A DNA stretch of 53,863 nucleotides from Patescibacteria group bacterium (lineage in GTDB: Bacteria > Patescibacteria > Paceibacteria > UBA6257 > 2-01-FULL-56-20), in contig JANLHI010000015.1 in NCBI GenBank assembly GCA_024654525.1, positions 1-53,863 on the forward strand, in the 5' to 3' direction. Position numbers and translations under genes: made by a program. The notes under the pieces are model-generated. The model searched no databases and was not told the DNA's origin. It saw nothing but the letters and a program-made list of their open reading frames with translations. Shown here one piece after another: positions 24,561 through 32,549 of the stretch; position 1 is the stretch's first letter; every line of letters starts with the position of its first letter.

Positions 24561-25523
24561 ATGTATCCAAAGAAAAATATCGTAATATGGCTCAAAAGTT
24601 CCCAAAAGGAAACGTTTGCATCGAGCTATTATAAATCCGCTGCGTACAATCAGCTTGCGCGGATGCTTGCGACACGGCACGCACTTTTCTTCGCATACGA
24701 TGCCAGTAGTTATCGCGGCAACGACATCTTCGCGCCTGCCTACGAATATGCAAACGGCGCAATTTCACCAACCCCCACACAGATAACCGCCAACACAATC
24801 TATAACCTCGGAAATATCCCACAGGAAAATTTTAAGACACTTCATGCGCGCATTACCAACACTCCTGTCTTCAAAAAATTTTGCGCATCAAAATGGGACA
24901 TGTACCACTACATGCCAGAATTTTTTCCCATAACTATTTTTGTCACGACCGAGGCTGAATTCCGCTCTGCAGTGAAACACATACCTACCGAAAGAGTTGT
25001 TTTTAAGCCCAACAAAGGCACAAACGGAGTTGGGGTGCATATTTTAGAAAAGAATGAGCTATATCTCAATGATGAAATGAGAATGGATATTGCAAAAGGC
25101 GCACTCGTCCAAGAATTTATAGATACAAAAAACGGTATCCCCTCAATTTGCGAATCGTATCATGACGTTAAAATCGTCACTATCAATGGGATTATAGTGC
25201 TCACTCATGTGCGCATTCCGGAACCGGGAAGCCTGATTGCAAGTTACCAAAGGGGCGCAACCATACGAGAACTTTCGACACACACACTCCCACAGGAAAT
25301 TCTTTCGTTGTATACGACGGTACACAAAAAAATAACTGCTCGTTTTCCGAATCCGATGTATTCAATGGATATCGGGATAGGCTCCTCTTCGCGAAAAAAA
25401 TCGGGACTTCCGACCCGCCCCCTCCTCTTTGAAATGAATGGGCATACCACGTTTCCTTGGGACGAATTCGAATGTAGAGATCTGTTCATCGAAAATCTCG
25501 TCGCTCATATAGAGAATGTATGA
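24561..25523 (+). CDS. ATP-grasp domain protein
   Basis: 320 residues. Motifs of an ATP-grasp fold appear in order: VVFKPNKGTNGVGVHIL (glycine-rich ATP loop, about 146-162), LVQEFIDTKNGIP (hinge), HDVKIVTINGIIVLTHVRIP (central strand region), and LLFEMNGHTTFP with the Mg-binding E and N (about 288-299). The first 100 or so residues form a Rossmann-like preATP domain. Such enzymes join a carboxylate to an amine or thiol through an acyl phosphate. The substrate is unknown; RimK, GshB or YheC/D-like ligases are the nearest types by motif. Confidence 0.75.
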   Translation: MYPKKNIVIWLKSSQKETFASSYYKSAAYNQLARMLATRHALFFAYDASSYRGNDIFAPAYEYANGAISPTPTQITANTIYNLGNIPQENFKTLHARITNTPVFKKFCASKWDMYHYMPEFFPITIFVTTEAEFRSAVKHIPTERVVFKPNKGTNGVGVHILEKNELYLNDEMRMDIAKGALVQEFIDTKNGIPSICESYHDVKIVTINGIIVLTHVRIPEPGSLIASYQRGATIRELSTHTLPQEILSLYTTVHKKITARFPNPMYSMDIGIGSSSRKKSGLPTRPLLFEMNGHTTFPWDEFECRDLFIENLVAHIENV

Positions 25524-25551
25524 CACAATCGCTATTTCATGAAATTCATGA

Positions 25552-25557
25552 TAAAAT
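25552..25557 (+). promoter_or_regulatory. Extended -10 element, start codon 6 nt downstream
   Basis: TGATAAAAT with no convincing -35. The spacing puts transcription start at the ATG of the 133-aa gene. Confidence 0.4.
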
Positions 25558-25563
25558 GGCAAT

Positions 25564-25965
25564 ATGCAGGTATCCGAAGAGGTAAAAAAGGGACTTGAGA
25601 AGAAATTCAAGAAAGTTACAGAAACACCCGCAAGTTTCGATTTCTTTGTGGCAATCCATGATTTTATAGAGCATATCGAATCAAATACTCCTTTAATGCG
25701 CAGTCTCTCTCCCCGTCTGAAAGCAAACCGAGAACTCAAAATCCCCAACAAATATAGCCACCTAAAACAAATTTACCAAGGACTCGAAGATTCCCAAGAC
25801 ACGTCCGGAATAGACTTGGGGCACACGCGTTATGCAATACTTATTGAGCTGAACCGAATCAAAATCAACGATGTCTCGGAAAGTAATTCGTTCTGGAAAA
25901 AACGTGAATTATTCAGAAGACTGACCGAAGAAATATACAAACAACTCACGCCTGATACAAAATAA
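25564..25965 (+). CDS. Hypothetical helical protein
   Basis: 133 residues, charged and mostly helical, beginning MQVSEEVKKGLEKKFKK and containing HDFIEHIESNTPLM and IDLGHTRYAILIELNRIKIN. No family was recognised. A -10-like TAAAAT (25552-25557) ends 6 nt before the ATG, and a clear terminator follows the stop, so it looks like a stand-alone transcription unit. Confidence 0.7.
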   Translation: MQVSEEVKKGLEKKFKKVTETPASFDFFVAIHDFIEHIESNTPLMRSLSPRLKANRELKIPNKYSHLKQIYQGLEDSQDTSGIDLGHTRYAILIELNRIKINDVSESNSFWKKRELFRRLTEEIYKQLTPDTK

Positions 25966-25995
25966 AAACAGCCTCGCTCACGCAGGGCTGTTTTT
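25965..25995. terminator. Bidirectional terminator
   Basis: AAAACAGCC pairs with GGCTGTTTT, followed by T residues. It lies between the 133-aa gene and the convergent cold-shock gene. Confidence 0.8.
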
Positions 25996-26015
25996 ATTAA
26001 AACGCTCAAAGAGCA

Positions 26016-26213
26016 TTACGCTCTCGCAACGTTGGTCGCACTAGGACCCTTTTCCCCTTCGGTAATTTCGAAAGTGACTGCGTCTCCGACTTTAAGGTCG
26101 TCGAACGCCACACCTTGCAACTCCTTTGAGTGGAAGAAAAGATCTTTCGCTTCACCTTCACGGGCAATGAAACCAAATCCCCGTTCAGTGAGCGTTTTGA
26201 TAGTTCCTGTCAT
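26016..26213 (-). CDS. cspA: Cold-shock domain protein
   Basis: 65 residues starting MTGTIKTLTERGFGFIAREG, with RNP1-like GFGFI and RNP2-like DLFFHSKEL, ending KGPSATNVARA. Length and motifs are typical of the CspA family, a single-stranded nucleic-acid chaperone. The frame is open upstream, but the family start is at 26213. A promoter about 50 nt upstream leaves a leader of roughly 43 nt. Confidence 0.93.
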   Translation of the reverse strand: MTGTIKTLTERGFGFIAREGEAKDLFFHSKELQGVAFDDLKVGDAVTFEITEGEKGPSATNVARA

Positions 26214-26262
26214 GTAAATATTTTTTTCGTTGAGAAACCCGACTACGTCTCTTACATAGAAC

Positions 26263-26291
26263 ATAATAGCAAGAAATGCTAATTTTGTCCA
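26263..26291 (-). promoter_or_regulatory. Predicted promoter of the cold-shock gene
   Basis: TGGACA and TATTAT on the minus strand are spaced 17 nt. Confidence 0.5.
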
Positions 26292-26331
26292 GTCCACCCT
26301 CAAATTATACACATAACGACGCCAAGAAGGG

Positions 26332-26337
26332 TACAAT
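26332..26337 (+). promoter_or_regulatory. -10 element of the GreA/GreB-like gene
   Basis: TACAAT ends 9 nt before the ATG at 26347. No good -35 was seen. Confidence 0.35.
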
Positions 26338-26346
26338 GAATGTAGT

Positions 26347-26925
26347 ATGTATACTCCACGACGCACATCGGATATATTCCGAAAAAAAGAAAACAGCTCT
26401 ATATATCTTACTCAAGATGGCTTTCGAAGACTAAAGGAAAAACTCGCGCGACTCAAAGCGTCCCTCCCCTCGCTCATCACGGAAACCGCAAGAACCGCCG
26501 CATACGGAGATCGGTCAGAAAATGCCGAATATAAGGAAGCAAAATCCACTCTTCGGCGCACACACGGACAAATTTTCAACATCGAAAATCGTCTGAAATA
26601 CGTACAAATTATTACCGAAGGACGTAATGCCACCGGTACCGTAAGAATCGGCTCTACCGTGGTATTCGAAAAGAGCAATACAACAGATTCGACAGGCTCG
26701 CTACGAATAAGTTCGGGAAGTCCGTCACCAACAAATCCAAAACAAGAAACGGGAATAAAAAGAAAATTTCAAATTGTGGGACCTCATGAAGCAAACCCGG
26801 ACAAGGGACGTATCTCGTATCTTTCCCCCATCGGCGCGGCGCTCATGCAAAGAAAACAGGGCGATGTGGTTGCCATTAACACAGAACGCGGAATACAAGG
26901 ATATCGCATTATCGAAATACAATAG
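26347..26925 (+). CDS. GreA/GreB-family transcription elongation factor
   Basis: 192 residues. The coiled-coil N-terminal domain has YLTQDGFRRLKEKLARLK and the acidic tip YGDRSENAEYKEAK, the residues that enter the RNA polymerase secondary channel to stimulate cleavage of backtracked RNA. The C-terminal domain has VRIGSTVVFEKS and SYLSPIGAALMQRKQGDVV. GDRSENAEY mixes GreA (GDLSENAEY) and GreB (GDRSENADY) features. A low-complexity Ser/Thr/Asn insert (about 109-134) interrupts the C-terminal domain. Confidence 0.88.
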   Translation: MYTPRRTSDIFRKKENSSIYLTQDGFRRLKEKLARLKASLPSLITETARTAAYGDRSENAEYKEAKSTLRRTHGQIFNIENRLKYVQIITEGRNATGTVRIGSTVVFEKSNTTDSTGSLRISSGSPSPTNPKQETGIKRKFQIVGPHEANPDKGRISYLSPIGAALMQRKQGDVVAINTERGIQGYRIIEIQ

Positions 26926-26977
26926 CGCATTATACTATTCGCATGCACATCAAAGAAATCGCCTTCGTGGCATAGGA

Positions 26978-29329
26978 TCATACATTGCAGATCACTCGCC
27001 ACACCTCACTTAAAAACAAATCCGCCCCTCTCAAGAGGGACGGTTTGTTCACATCAAGTATTGACTGTGGTGCAGAAGATTTGAATCGTTCACGTAATGT
27101 CTGGAAGAAATCCGCGACCTGTTGAAAGGAAAATTCGAATACACGCGATGTTTTTTCTAAAACCATTGCAGTACTTCGCACTCCCCACGAAAAAAAGTCG
27201 GCTACTGTCCCAAATGATGTAGCGGCAACATACGCAATAAATGTACTACGCACATTTTCTTGCGGTGCTTGTCCCACTTCGATAACCGTTGGTAATGAAG
27301 GTTCCGTGCTTGTTGCCGAAACCGATGTTTCGCCAACTAACGGACTTTCCTCGGACGGTGACGCTGATCCTACCACAGAAGAAATATCTTCACTTCCGTT
27401 GCGAGAATCTTTGTAGGCATCGAATATCGCCAATTCATCCGCAGTAAATGCTTTTGAGACACTGCATATAATCTCATTCATTTTATGCAACGTGGTGATA
27501 TAGACATATCCAGTCGGTGCTTTCGTTCCCCACGGTTCCAAAATGTCATCCGCATATCTCTCCTGAAATACACTTACCGCGTCAAATGTCGCTTGATCAA
27601 ATGTGCCGTTTACCTGCAAATTCGTCGCGCCATCATAACGCTGAAGAAAATTTTGGAGCTTCATCACCTCGAAAGGGTCGTTATCCTCCCCGATACGCAT
27701 ATAAGTCTTAAACGGTGAAGTACACAATCCTGACCCAGTCAGGTATGACGTTACACCGCCGGAAACTGTTGCGAGTCTTGGAGAATTCCCTTCGGTCCAA
27801 TTTATCGTACCTCCATATCCCACATTCACGGAAGGACCGTGTATCACAGACTGTGGTGTAAGAGATCCATCATCATCTGTAACAGGTGGGGTGGAAGTGG
27901 CAACTACTATGGGCGGAGTGGACGTAGCAACTACTATCGGTGGGGTGGAAGTGGCAATTACTATGGGCGGAGTGGACGTAGCAACTACTATCGGTGGGGT
28001 GGAAGTGGCAATTACACCACCAGTGCCTCCTCCCCCGTTCAGCGGCGGAGGTATAACAACCACCACTGCATCATCGCCGTTATCACTTCCTCCGTGTACA
28101 GGAGTAGTGTCAACCACAGTAACTCCATCATCGCCGTTTTCGGAATTTCCGTCGGAAATCGCGATAAGACTCTCACCGCCATTCTCGGACGATCCCGTGG
28201 CCGCTTCGAGTAATACGGATACTATGGCATCATCGCCGTTTTCTGATGATCCTGCCAATACCGTAAGTACTTGGGATACTGCCGCATCGTCTCCATTTCC
28301 AGATTGCGCAACGGGTTCCTCTGCAAAAGTAGCATTGTCGTCATTTCCATTCTCGGACACGCCAACTGCAACTTCAACCGCGGAAACCACTGCATCATCG
28401 CCGTTATCACTTCCTCCGTGTATAGGAGTAGTATCAACCACGGTAACATCATCATCGCCGTTTTCGGACACTGCCACAACTTCGTGAAAAGAAGAAAGTT
28501 CCGACTCTTCGCCGTTTTCGGAAAAACCCGAAGGCGCTACACCGGACACTATTACCTCTTCATCGTCTCCGTTCGCGGATGATCCTGCGGCTATCGTAAC
28601 CACCGAAAAAACTATCGCATCCTCGCCGTTCGATGACGTGTCTTCCACAACTAAAGTTTCGTCGGTATTGGGAGAAAAAAGAATTTCTTCTCCATTTTCC
28701 GAGAATCCTGTTGCAGGAAGAATCGAAACCGAAATAGTATCTTCACCATTCGATGAAATAGGGTCGGCAAGAACCGCATTGTCAGAATCAGTTCCGGAAA
28801 CCGAATCCTCATTGGCGTTTTCAGAAAAACCAATCACATCGGCAACACCAGTATTACTCGGTGAGGATACCGAAACACTTTCGGTATTCTCCGATACACC
28901 GGATGCTACACTTTCCTGCGATGGATTTGTCGAAACCGCTACGGAATCCAAATCGCCGTTCTCTGAAGAACCAGACGTTATAGAGACATCAAGTAGGGCG
29001 TCATTTCCATTTTCGGAAACAACATTTATCACTTCAATTACAGAGTTATCCGCAACTTCGGCGATACCGTCGTTACCGTTTTCAGACGCAACGCTTTGTT
29101 CCAGAAGAAACACGGGGATATCAAGTGAAATCCCTTCATCATTTTCAGACGATCCAATTATCTGCTCCACAGAAACACTGATGCTTGCCTGCTCGGTAGG
29201 CAGGCCTTCATCGCCATTCTCCGACAATGCAAACGCTTGCGCGTACGCACCAGAAGGAATGGATGCGATGATAATCATACAGACAAATGCCGCAACCGCG
29301 GCCTTGCTGCGTGTGAATATACGCATCAA
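26978..29329 (-). CDS. Secreted acidic SENGDD-repeat protein with PGBD-like module
   Basis: 783 residues. A signal peptide ends near SGAYAQA. Residues about 35-430 hold roughly 20 copies of a motif close to SENGDD (variants SENGND, SDNGDD, SSNGED, SANGDD) every 18-26 residues, separated by beta-branched runs. Then come five copies of a PPIVVATST unit (about 438-481), a peptidoglycan-binding-like module at about 543-616 (FEVMKLQNFLQRYDGA, FQERYADDILEPWG), and a C-terminal helical region with hydrophobic stretches. The PGBD-like module matches that of the dockerin protein. It is likely a cell-surface protein; the acidic motif could bind calcium, which is inference. It lies downstream of another secreted protein with one SENGEDG motif. 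Confidence 0.8.
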   Translation of the reverse strand: MMRIFTRSKAAVAAFVCMIIIASIPSGAYAQAFALSENGDEGLPTEQASISVSVEQIIGSSENDEGISLDIPVFLLEQSVASENGNDGIAEVADNSVIEVINVVSENGNDALLDVSITSGSSENGDLDSVAVSTNPSQESVASGVSENTESVSVSSPSNTGVADVIGFSENANEDSVSGTDSDNAVLADPISSNGEDTISVSILPATGFSENGEEILFSPNTDETLVVEDTSSNGEDAIVFSVVTIAAGSSANGDDEEVIVSGVAPSGFSENGEESELSSFHEVVAVSENGDDDVTVVDTTPIHGGSDNGDDAVVSAVEVAVGVSENGNDDNATFAEEPVAQSGNGDDAAVSQVLTVLAGSSENGDDAIVSVLLEAATGSSENGGESLIAISDGNSENGDDGVTVVDTTPVHGGSDNGDDAVVVVIPPPLNGGGGTGGVIATSTPPIVVATSTPPIVIATSTPPIVVATSTPPIVVATSTPPVTDDDGSLTPQSVIHGPSVNVGYGGTINWTEGNSPRLATVSGGVTSYLTGSGLCTSPFKTYMRIGEDNDPFEVMKLQNFLQRYDGATNLQVNGTFDQATFDAVSVFQERYADDILEPWGTKAPTGYVYITTLHKMNEIICSVSKAFTADELAIFDAYKDSRNGSEDISSVVGSASPSEESPLVGETSVSATSTEPSLPTVIEVGQAPQENVRSTFIAYVAATSFGTVADFFSWGVRSTAMVLEKTSRVFEFSFQQVADFFQTLRERFKSSAPQSILDVNKPSLLRGADLFLSEVWRVICNV
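27885..28016 (-). repeat. Tandem 27-nt coding repeat (PPIVVATST units)
   Basis: About five 27-nt units in which two variants alternate, giving a 54-nt higher-order period. Each encodes nine residues of a Pro/Thr/Val-rich linker. The near-identity implies recent expansion. Confidence 0.85.
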
Positions 29330-29520
29330 AAATTTCTATGGGTTAAACTCTCGACCTTGTTAGCGATCCGACAGGAATGAATCAATCGAACTCTGTTCCG
29401 TCAATTCCTGCCGACATCTCGTAATGAGATAAGCCGGGAGTTTTCAAGGAAGAACTTATTATTGAAATAAGTCCTGTGCAGTTATTTATAAAAGAGCATT
29501 ATGCAAAAAAAGATTCAGTT

Positions 29521-29550
29521 GCCCCCCGTGTAATAATGCACGGAGGGCCT
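29521..29550 (-). terminator. Hairpin after the 357-aa secreted-protein gene
   Basis: CCCTCCGTG pairs with CACGGGGGG on the minus strand, with a run of seven T about 10 nt later. It lies between the two SENG-motif genes. The remaining interval to 29330 contains only short inverted repeats such as ACTTATT/AATAAGT. Confidence 0.5.
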
Positions 29551-29567
29551 CAGGTTAAAATATTCGT

Positions 29568-30641
29568 TTACGGAGCCGCTGTTTGCCGTAAGCGAAAGAA
29601 TGCTACATCCGAAGTGCTAAACACGTTGGTGAACACCGACCCCGGAGTATATACCCCAGGCACACTGCTTCCTGTTCCCGACAGGAAATTCTCCCACGGT
29701 CCGGACGGACGGAAGGCGTACACCACGTTATAACCGAACTCCGGTTGTCCCGTGATGCCAATTTCATATCCATCTCCGACTTTCCGAATGGATGCCCGCG
29801 GTCTCGTATCTAACACCACCTCGGCACTTCCGATTATGGTATTGTCCGCGGCCTTGAGCGTGTACCGGCACCCAACGAAAAACCCTTCCGCCGTGAGCGC
29901 ATTCCTGTCTGCGCCTATGTCCGCAAGATTCGCGGCGGAAAAGGAGCTACTCACCCCCATGTACCGCAACTCATGAACAAGCGCCGAAGGCGATATTGGC
30001 GCAGTATCGCTGTTATACCAAATATCGTCTCCCGTGTTCGGAACACTGTCGCTCCCGTAATTGTGCCCCTGGAGAATGAATTGGTACGGAATATCCGCAC
30101 CAGTCGCCGAGTTTCTGGATATTCTCCCGATGAGGTTTAGTCCCTCAAATGAGGATTTGATTTCAAACTCCACCTGATTCGCCGAAAATGGAATCCCGTT
30201 CGTTGAGAGAGCGGTGACTGTCCATTTTATCCGGTTCCCCCTCTCATTTGAGAATGTCCCTGACGGATTTGCCCTTCCCCGCCACACCTTGAACGCATTT
30301 GAGCTCGAGAGCACCATATCGCCCCACTCGAGGTAGGCGATGTTGTGCCACGCGGCAGGATTTTGGGTCCTGTCGTTCGGCACCGTTTGGTACCCGAGTC
30401 CTGTCAAGATGTTAAGTTTGTTTGCGGCGTAGTTTGGTGACGCAACGCTCACTCCCGAGACGGGAATGATTGTCACCATCACCCTCGCAGTGTGGATTAA
30501 ACTCTTCCTCACTACAGAAGGAGATGTGATAGCGGGAACGGCACTTATACCATCCTCTCCATTTTCCGACTGCGCGCTCGCCGGCGCGATGTATCCCATG
30601 GATGCGATAAACACACCCACCAACATTGTTAGTCTTTTCAT
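29568..30641 (-). CDS. Secreted protein with a single SENGEDG motif
   Basis: 357 residues from MKRLTMLVGVFIASMGYIAP; the signal peptide ends at ASAQ and SENGEDGIS follows at once. The rest looks beta-rich with no recognised domain (WGDMVLSSSNAFKVWRG, YQFILQGHNYGSD, GYNVVYAFRPSGPWENF). The start at 30641 was preferred because it opens the signal peptide. It is upstream of and collinear with the SENGDD-repeat protein, which suggests that both belong to one surface system. Confidence 0.75.
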   Translation of the reverse strand: MKRLTMLVGVFIASMGYIAPASAQSENGEDGISAVPAITSPSVVRKSLIHTARVMVTIIPVSGVSVASPNYAANKLNILTGLGYQTVPNDRTQNPAAWHNIAYLEWGDMVLSSSNAFKVWRGRANPSGTFSNERGNRIKWTVTALSTNGIPFSANQVEFEIKSSFEGLNLIGRISRNSATGADIPYQFILQGHNYGSDSVPNTGDDIWYNSDTAPISPSALVHELRYMGVSSSFSAANLADIGADRNALTAEGFFVGCRYTLKAADNTIIGSAEVVLDTRPRASIRKVGDGYEIGITGQPEFGYNVVYAFRPSGPWENFLSGTGSSVPGVYTPGSVFTNVFSTSDVAFFRLRQTAAP

Positions 30642-30868
30642 ATTTACTTTTCCAAAATTGCAAGAACTGCGATGGATGCGCCAAACGGAAGTTCCAACTC
30701 CCATTAAAGCAGCGCGCACCTGTCGGAATCCCTACCGTACTGATAGGTAAGCCGACCGTGAAAGCATACTATTACACAACTATTACAGTCCTCCTGCAAT
30801 AGCGGTATGCCCTCCCATCAACGAAATTCTTGCTGTTCTGCCCTACTTATAGATGAAATTGGGTTGTT

Positions 30869-30898
30869 TTGTCAAGAAAAAACGCCACATGATATAAT
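30869..30898 (+). promoter_or_regulatory. Strong promoter with long leader for the DUF378 gene
   Basis: TTGTCA and TATAAT, 18 nt apart, with TGA before the -10. The predicted leader of about 109 nt contains a small stem-loop (GTGAAA 30951-30956 with TTTCAC 30969-30974). The stretch 30642-30868 shows no gene. Confidence 0.65.
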
Positions 30899-31013
30899 GG
30901 AAGCATAGGAAAGGTCGGCACACTAATAGATAGGTTTTATAGGTAAGAAAGTGAAAGGTAAAAAGGAATTTCACCTTCACCCTATGACCTTTAATCTCTT
31001 AAACTATTCAAAT

Positions 31014-31235
31014 ATGAAAAATCTCCATGTGGTCACGTTCATCCTCCTCATCATCGGGGGTTTGAACTGGCTCCTCCTTGCACTCACGGGATGGGAAGTG
31101 GGACAACTCTTCGGTGGCAGTGATACACTCGTCTCGAAAATCGTCTATATCCTTGTCGGTCTCGCGGCGATTTTTGAAGTAGCGACACACAAGAGTACTT
31201 GTAGAGCATGTCCCCCGGGAGGAAGCAGTATGTAA
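31014..31235 (+). CDS. DUF378 family small membrane protein
   Basis: 73 residues starting MKNLHVVTFILLIIGGLNWL, with a second segment SKIVYILVGLAAIFEVATH. The IGGLNW and YxLVGLAA motifs define DUF378. The function of the family is unknown. The frame could begin further upstream (30951, GTG), but family members start just before the first helix. A strong upstream promoter suggests substantial expression. Confidence 0.85.
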   Translation: MKNLHVVTFILLIIGGLNWLLLALTGWEVGQLFGGSDTLVSKIVYILVGLAAIFEVATHKSTCRACPPGGSSM

Positions 31236-31266
31236 TGTAAAACAATAAGCAAGTAATAAAGATGAC

Positions 31267-31302
31267 AACCCCCTCTCCCCGCATATGCGGGGAGAGGGGG
31301 TT
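31267..31302. terminator. Perfect 36-nt palindrome between convergent genes
   Basis: Arms AACCCCCTCTCCCCGCAT and complement meet without a loop, between the DUF378 gene and the thioredoxin-like gene. GC-rich with short T/A ends. Confidence 0.7.
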
Positions 31303-31352
31303 TACGTTATTTCCGTGAAAAAGATATTTTCAGGTTTTCCGCGACAAAAATA

Positions 31353-32549
31353 CTACCCGAACGTAAAGGTAAACGCTTCAAGTTCCGGAGAATCGAAGAT
31401 AAGTTCAAGCGTATGTTCTCCCCACGCATCGTCACGGATAAGGTTATAAAGTCGCTCGTCTTTGATAAGCACCGAGGTTGCTTCACCGTCACGCACCACG
31501 TCACTCCCCGCTTCTACGCCAAGCGGTTTCCCGTCACGAAGCACCGTCACACGCACGCCTTTCGCGGCACCCGCAACAAAATGTACTGCGCGTCCGCGAT
31601 AACGATATATAATTTTTGCCCCCGCCTCTGCGGTTTCCGCATACTCCCGCGCCATATTCCACGTTCCTCCGAAATACAAAACATTCGGTTCTGCGGTATC
31701 AGGAGAAATAAATGTGAAAAGTCCTTCTGCCCGAGGAGTTCCGTTTCCCAAAAATTCGTTTCGCGCCGCGCCAAAATACACTTCGGGACTTGTTGGGCGG
31801 GAGGGATCCGGAGCACTTTCAACACTGGGAGTAACAAGTCCCCCCGGAATTGTAAGAGAACCTCCAATCTTCTTCATGCGAGCGGTAAGTAACTCTTGAA
31901 TTTTTCGCTCGGTAACGTCATACGATCCTTCTCCGATATGGTCATACACAATTTTCCCGTGTATATCAATAATATATTTCCTTGGCCAATATAAATTTTG
32001 ATATGCACTCCAGGTACCGTAATCGTTGTCAAGCACCACGGGATACTCAATGCCGAATTTTTTTGTTGCCGCCACCACATTGTCGTATTTCTTCTCAAAA
32101 GAAAATTCGGGCGTATGAACACCTATGATTTGTAATCCGTAATCGCGATATTTTGTATCCCATGCGGTGACATAGGGCAACGTGCGCTGACAGTTAATAC
32201 AGCTGTATGTCCAAAAATCCACAAGCACTACTTTATCGCCGACAAATTTTCCGAGAGTAAAAGGCTGAGAATTAATAAATCCCGAAGGATTAGTGATATC
32301 CGGTATTTGTAAACGCGCGATGGGTGCAAATTGTTCCGCGCGGGTTGAAGACGGCGCATTGTTCGGTATCTGCGCATCAACCGCGACAGACGTATCTTGA
32401 GAAACGGGAATAATGACATCGTTTTTTTGTGGAGCGCTTGCGCGCGGCGTCGCTTTGAGCGAATCAAGGTATCCTATGGCAACACCGATTGCGATGAGCG
32501 TGATAACAAGAAGTATCGTGCGGGTTCCCTTATTTAACGGAGTAGCCAT
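31353..32549 (-). CDS. Membrane-anchored TlpA/DipZ-like thioredoxin protein
   Basis: 398 residues. An N-terminal membrane anchor (about 10-28) places the rest outside the membrane. The thioredoxin domain has VDFWTYSCINCQRTLPYV with a CINC active site (C117, C120) and the cis-Pro region YWPRKYIID. The C-terminal part (about 265-398) is a beta domain like the C-terminal extension of DipZ-type proteins (VYFGAARNEFLGNG, LYFGGTWNMAREYAE). It overlaps the end of ccdA by 16 nt, so CcdA probably supplies its electrons. Confidence 0.88.
   Translation of the reverse strand: MATPLNKGTRTILLVITLIAIGVAIGYLDSLKATPRASAPQKNDVIIPVSQDTSVAVDAQIPNNAPSSTRAEQFAPIARLQIPDITNPSGFINSQPFTLGKFVGDKVVLVDFWTYSCINCQRTLPYVTAWDTKYRDYGLQIIGVHTPEFSFEKKYDNVVAATKKFGIEYPVVLDNDYGTWSAYQNLYWPRKYIIDIHGKIVYDHIGEGSYDVTERKIQELLTARMKKIGGSLTIPGGLVTPSVESAPDPSRPTSPEVYFGAARNEFLGNGTPRAEGLFTFISPDTAEPNVLYFGGTWNMAREYAETAEAGAKIIYRYRGRAVHFVAGAAKGVRVTVLRDGKPLGVEAGSDVVRDGEATSVLIKDERLYNLIRDDAWGEHTLELIFDSPELEAFTFTFG

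Noticed and set aside
27885..28016. CRISPR-like array
   Set aside because: Units are contiguous without spacers and are in frame within a coding sequence.
27839..28213. Gly/Tyr/Arg-rich plus-strand frame over the 27-nt repeats
   Set aside because: The apparent RGG/GNYYGR repeats are the reverse complement of the PPIVVATST linker.
28638..29363. 241-codon plus-strand Ser-rich frame antisense to the SENGDD gene
   Set aside because: It mirrors the repeat codons of the minus-strand gene, which has a signal peptide and domains.
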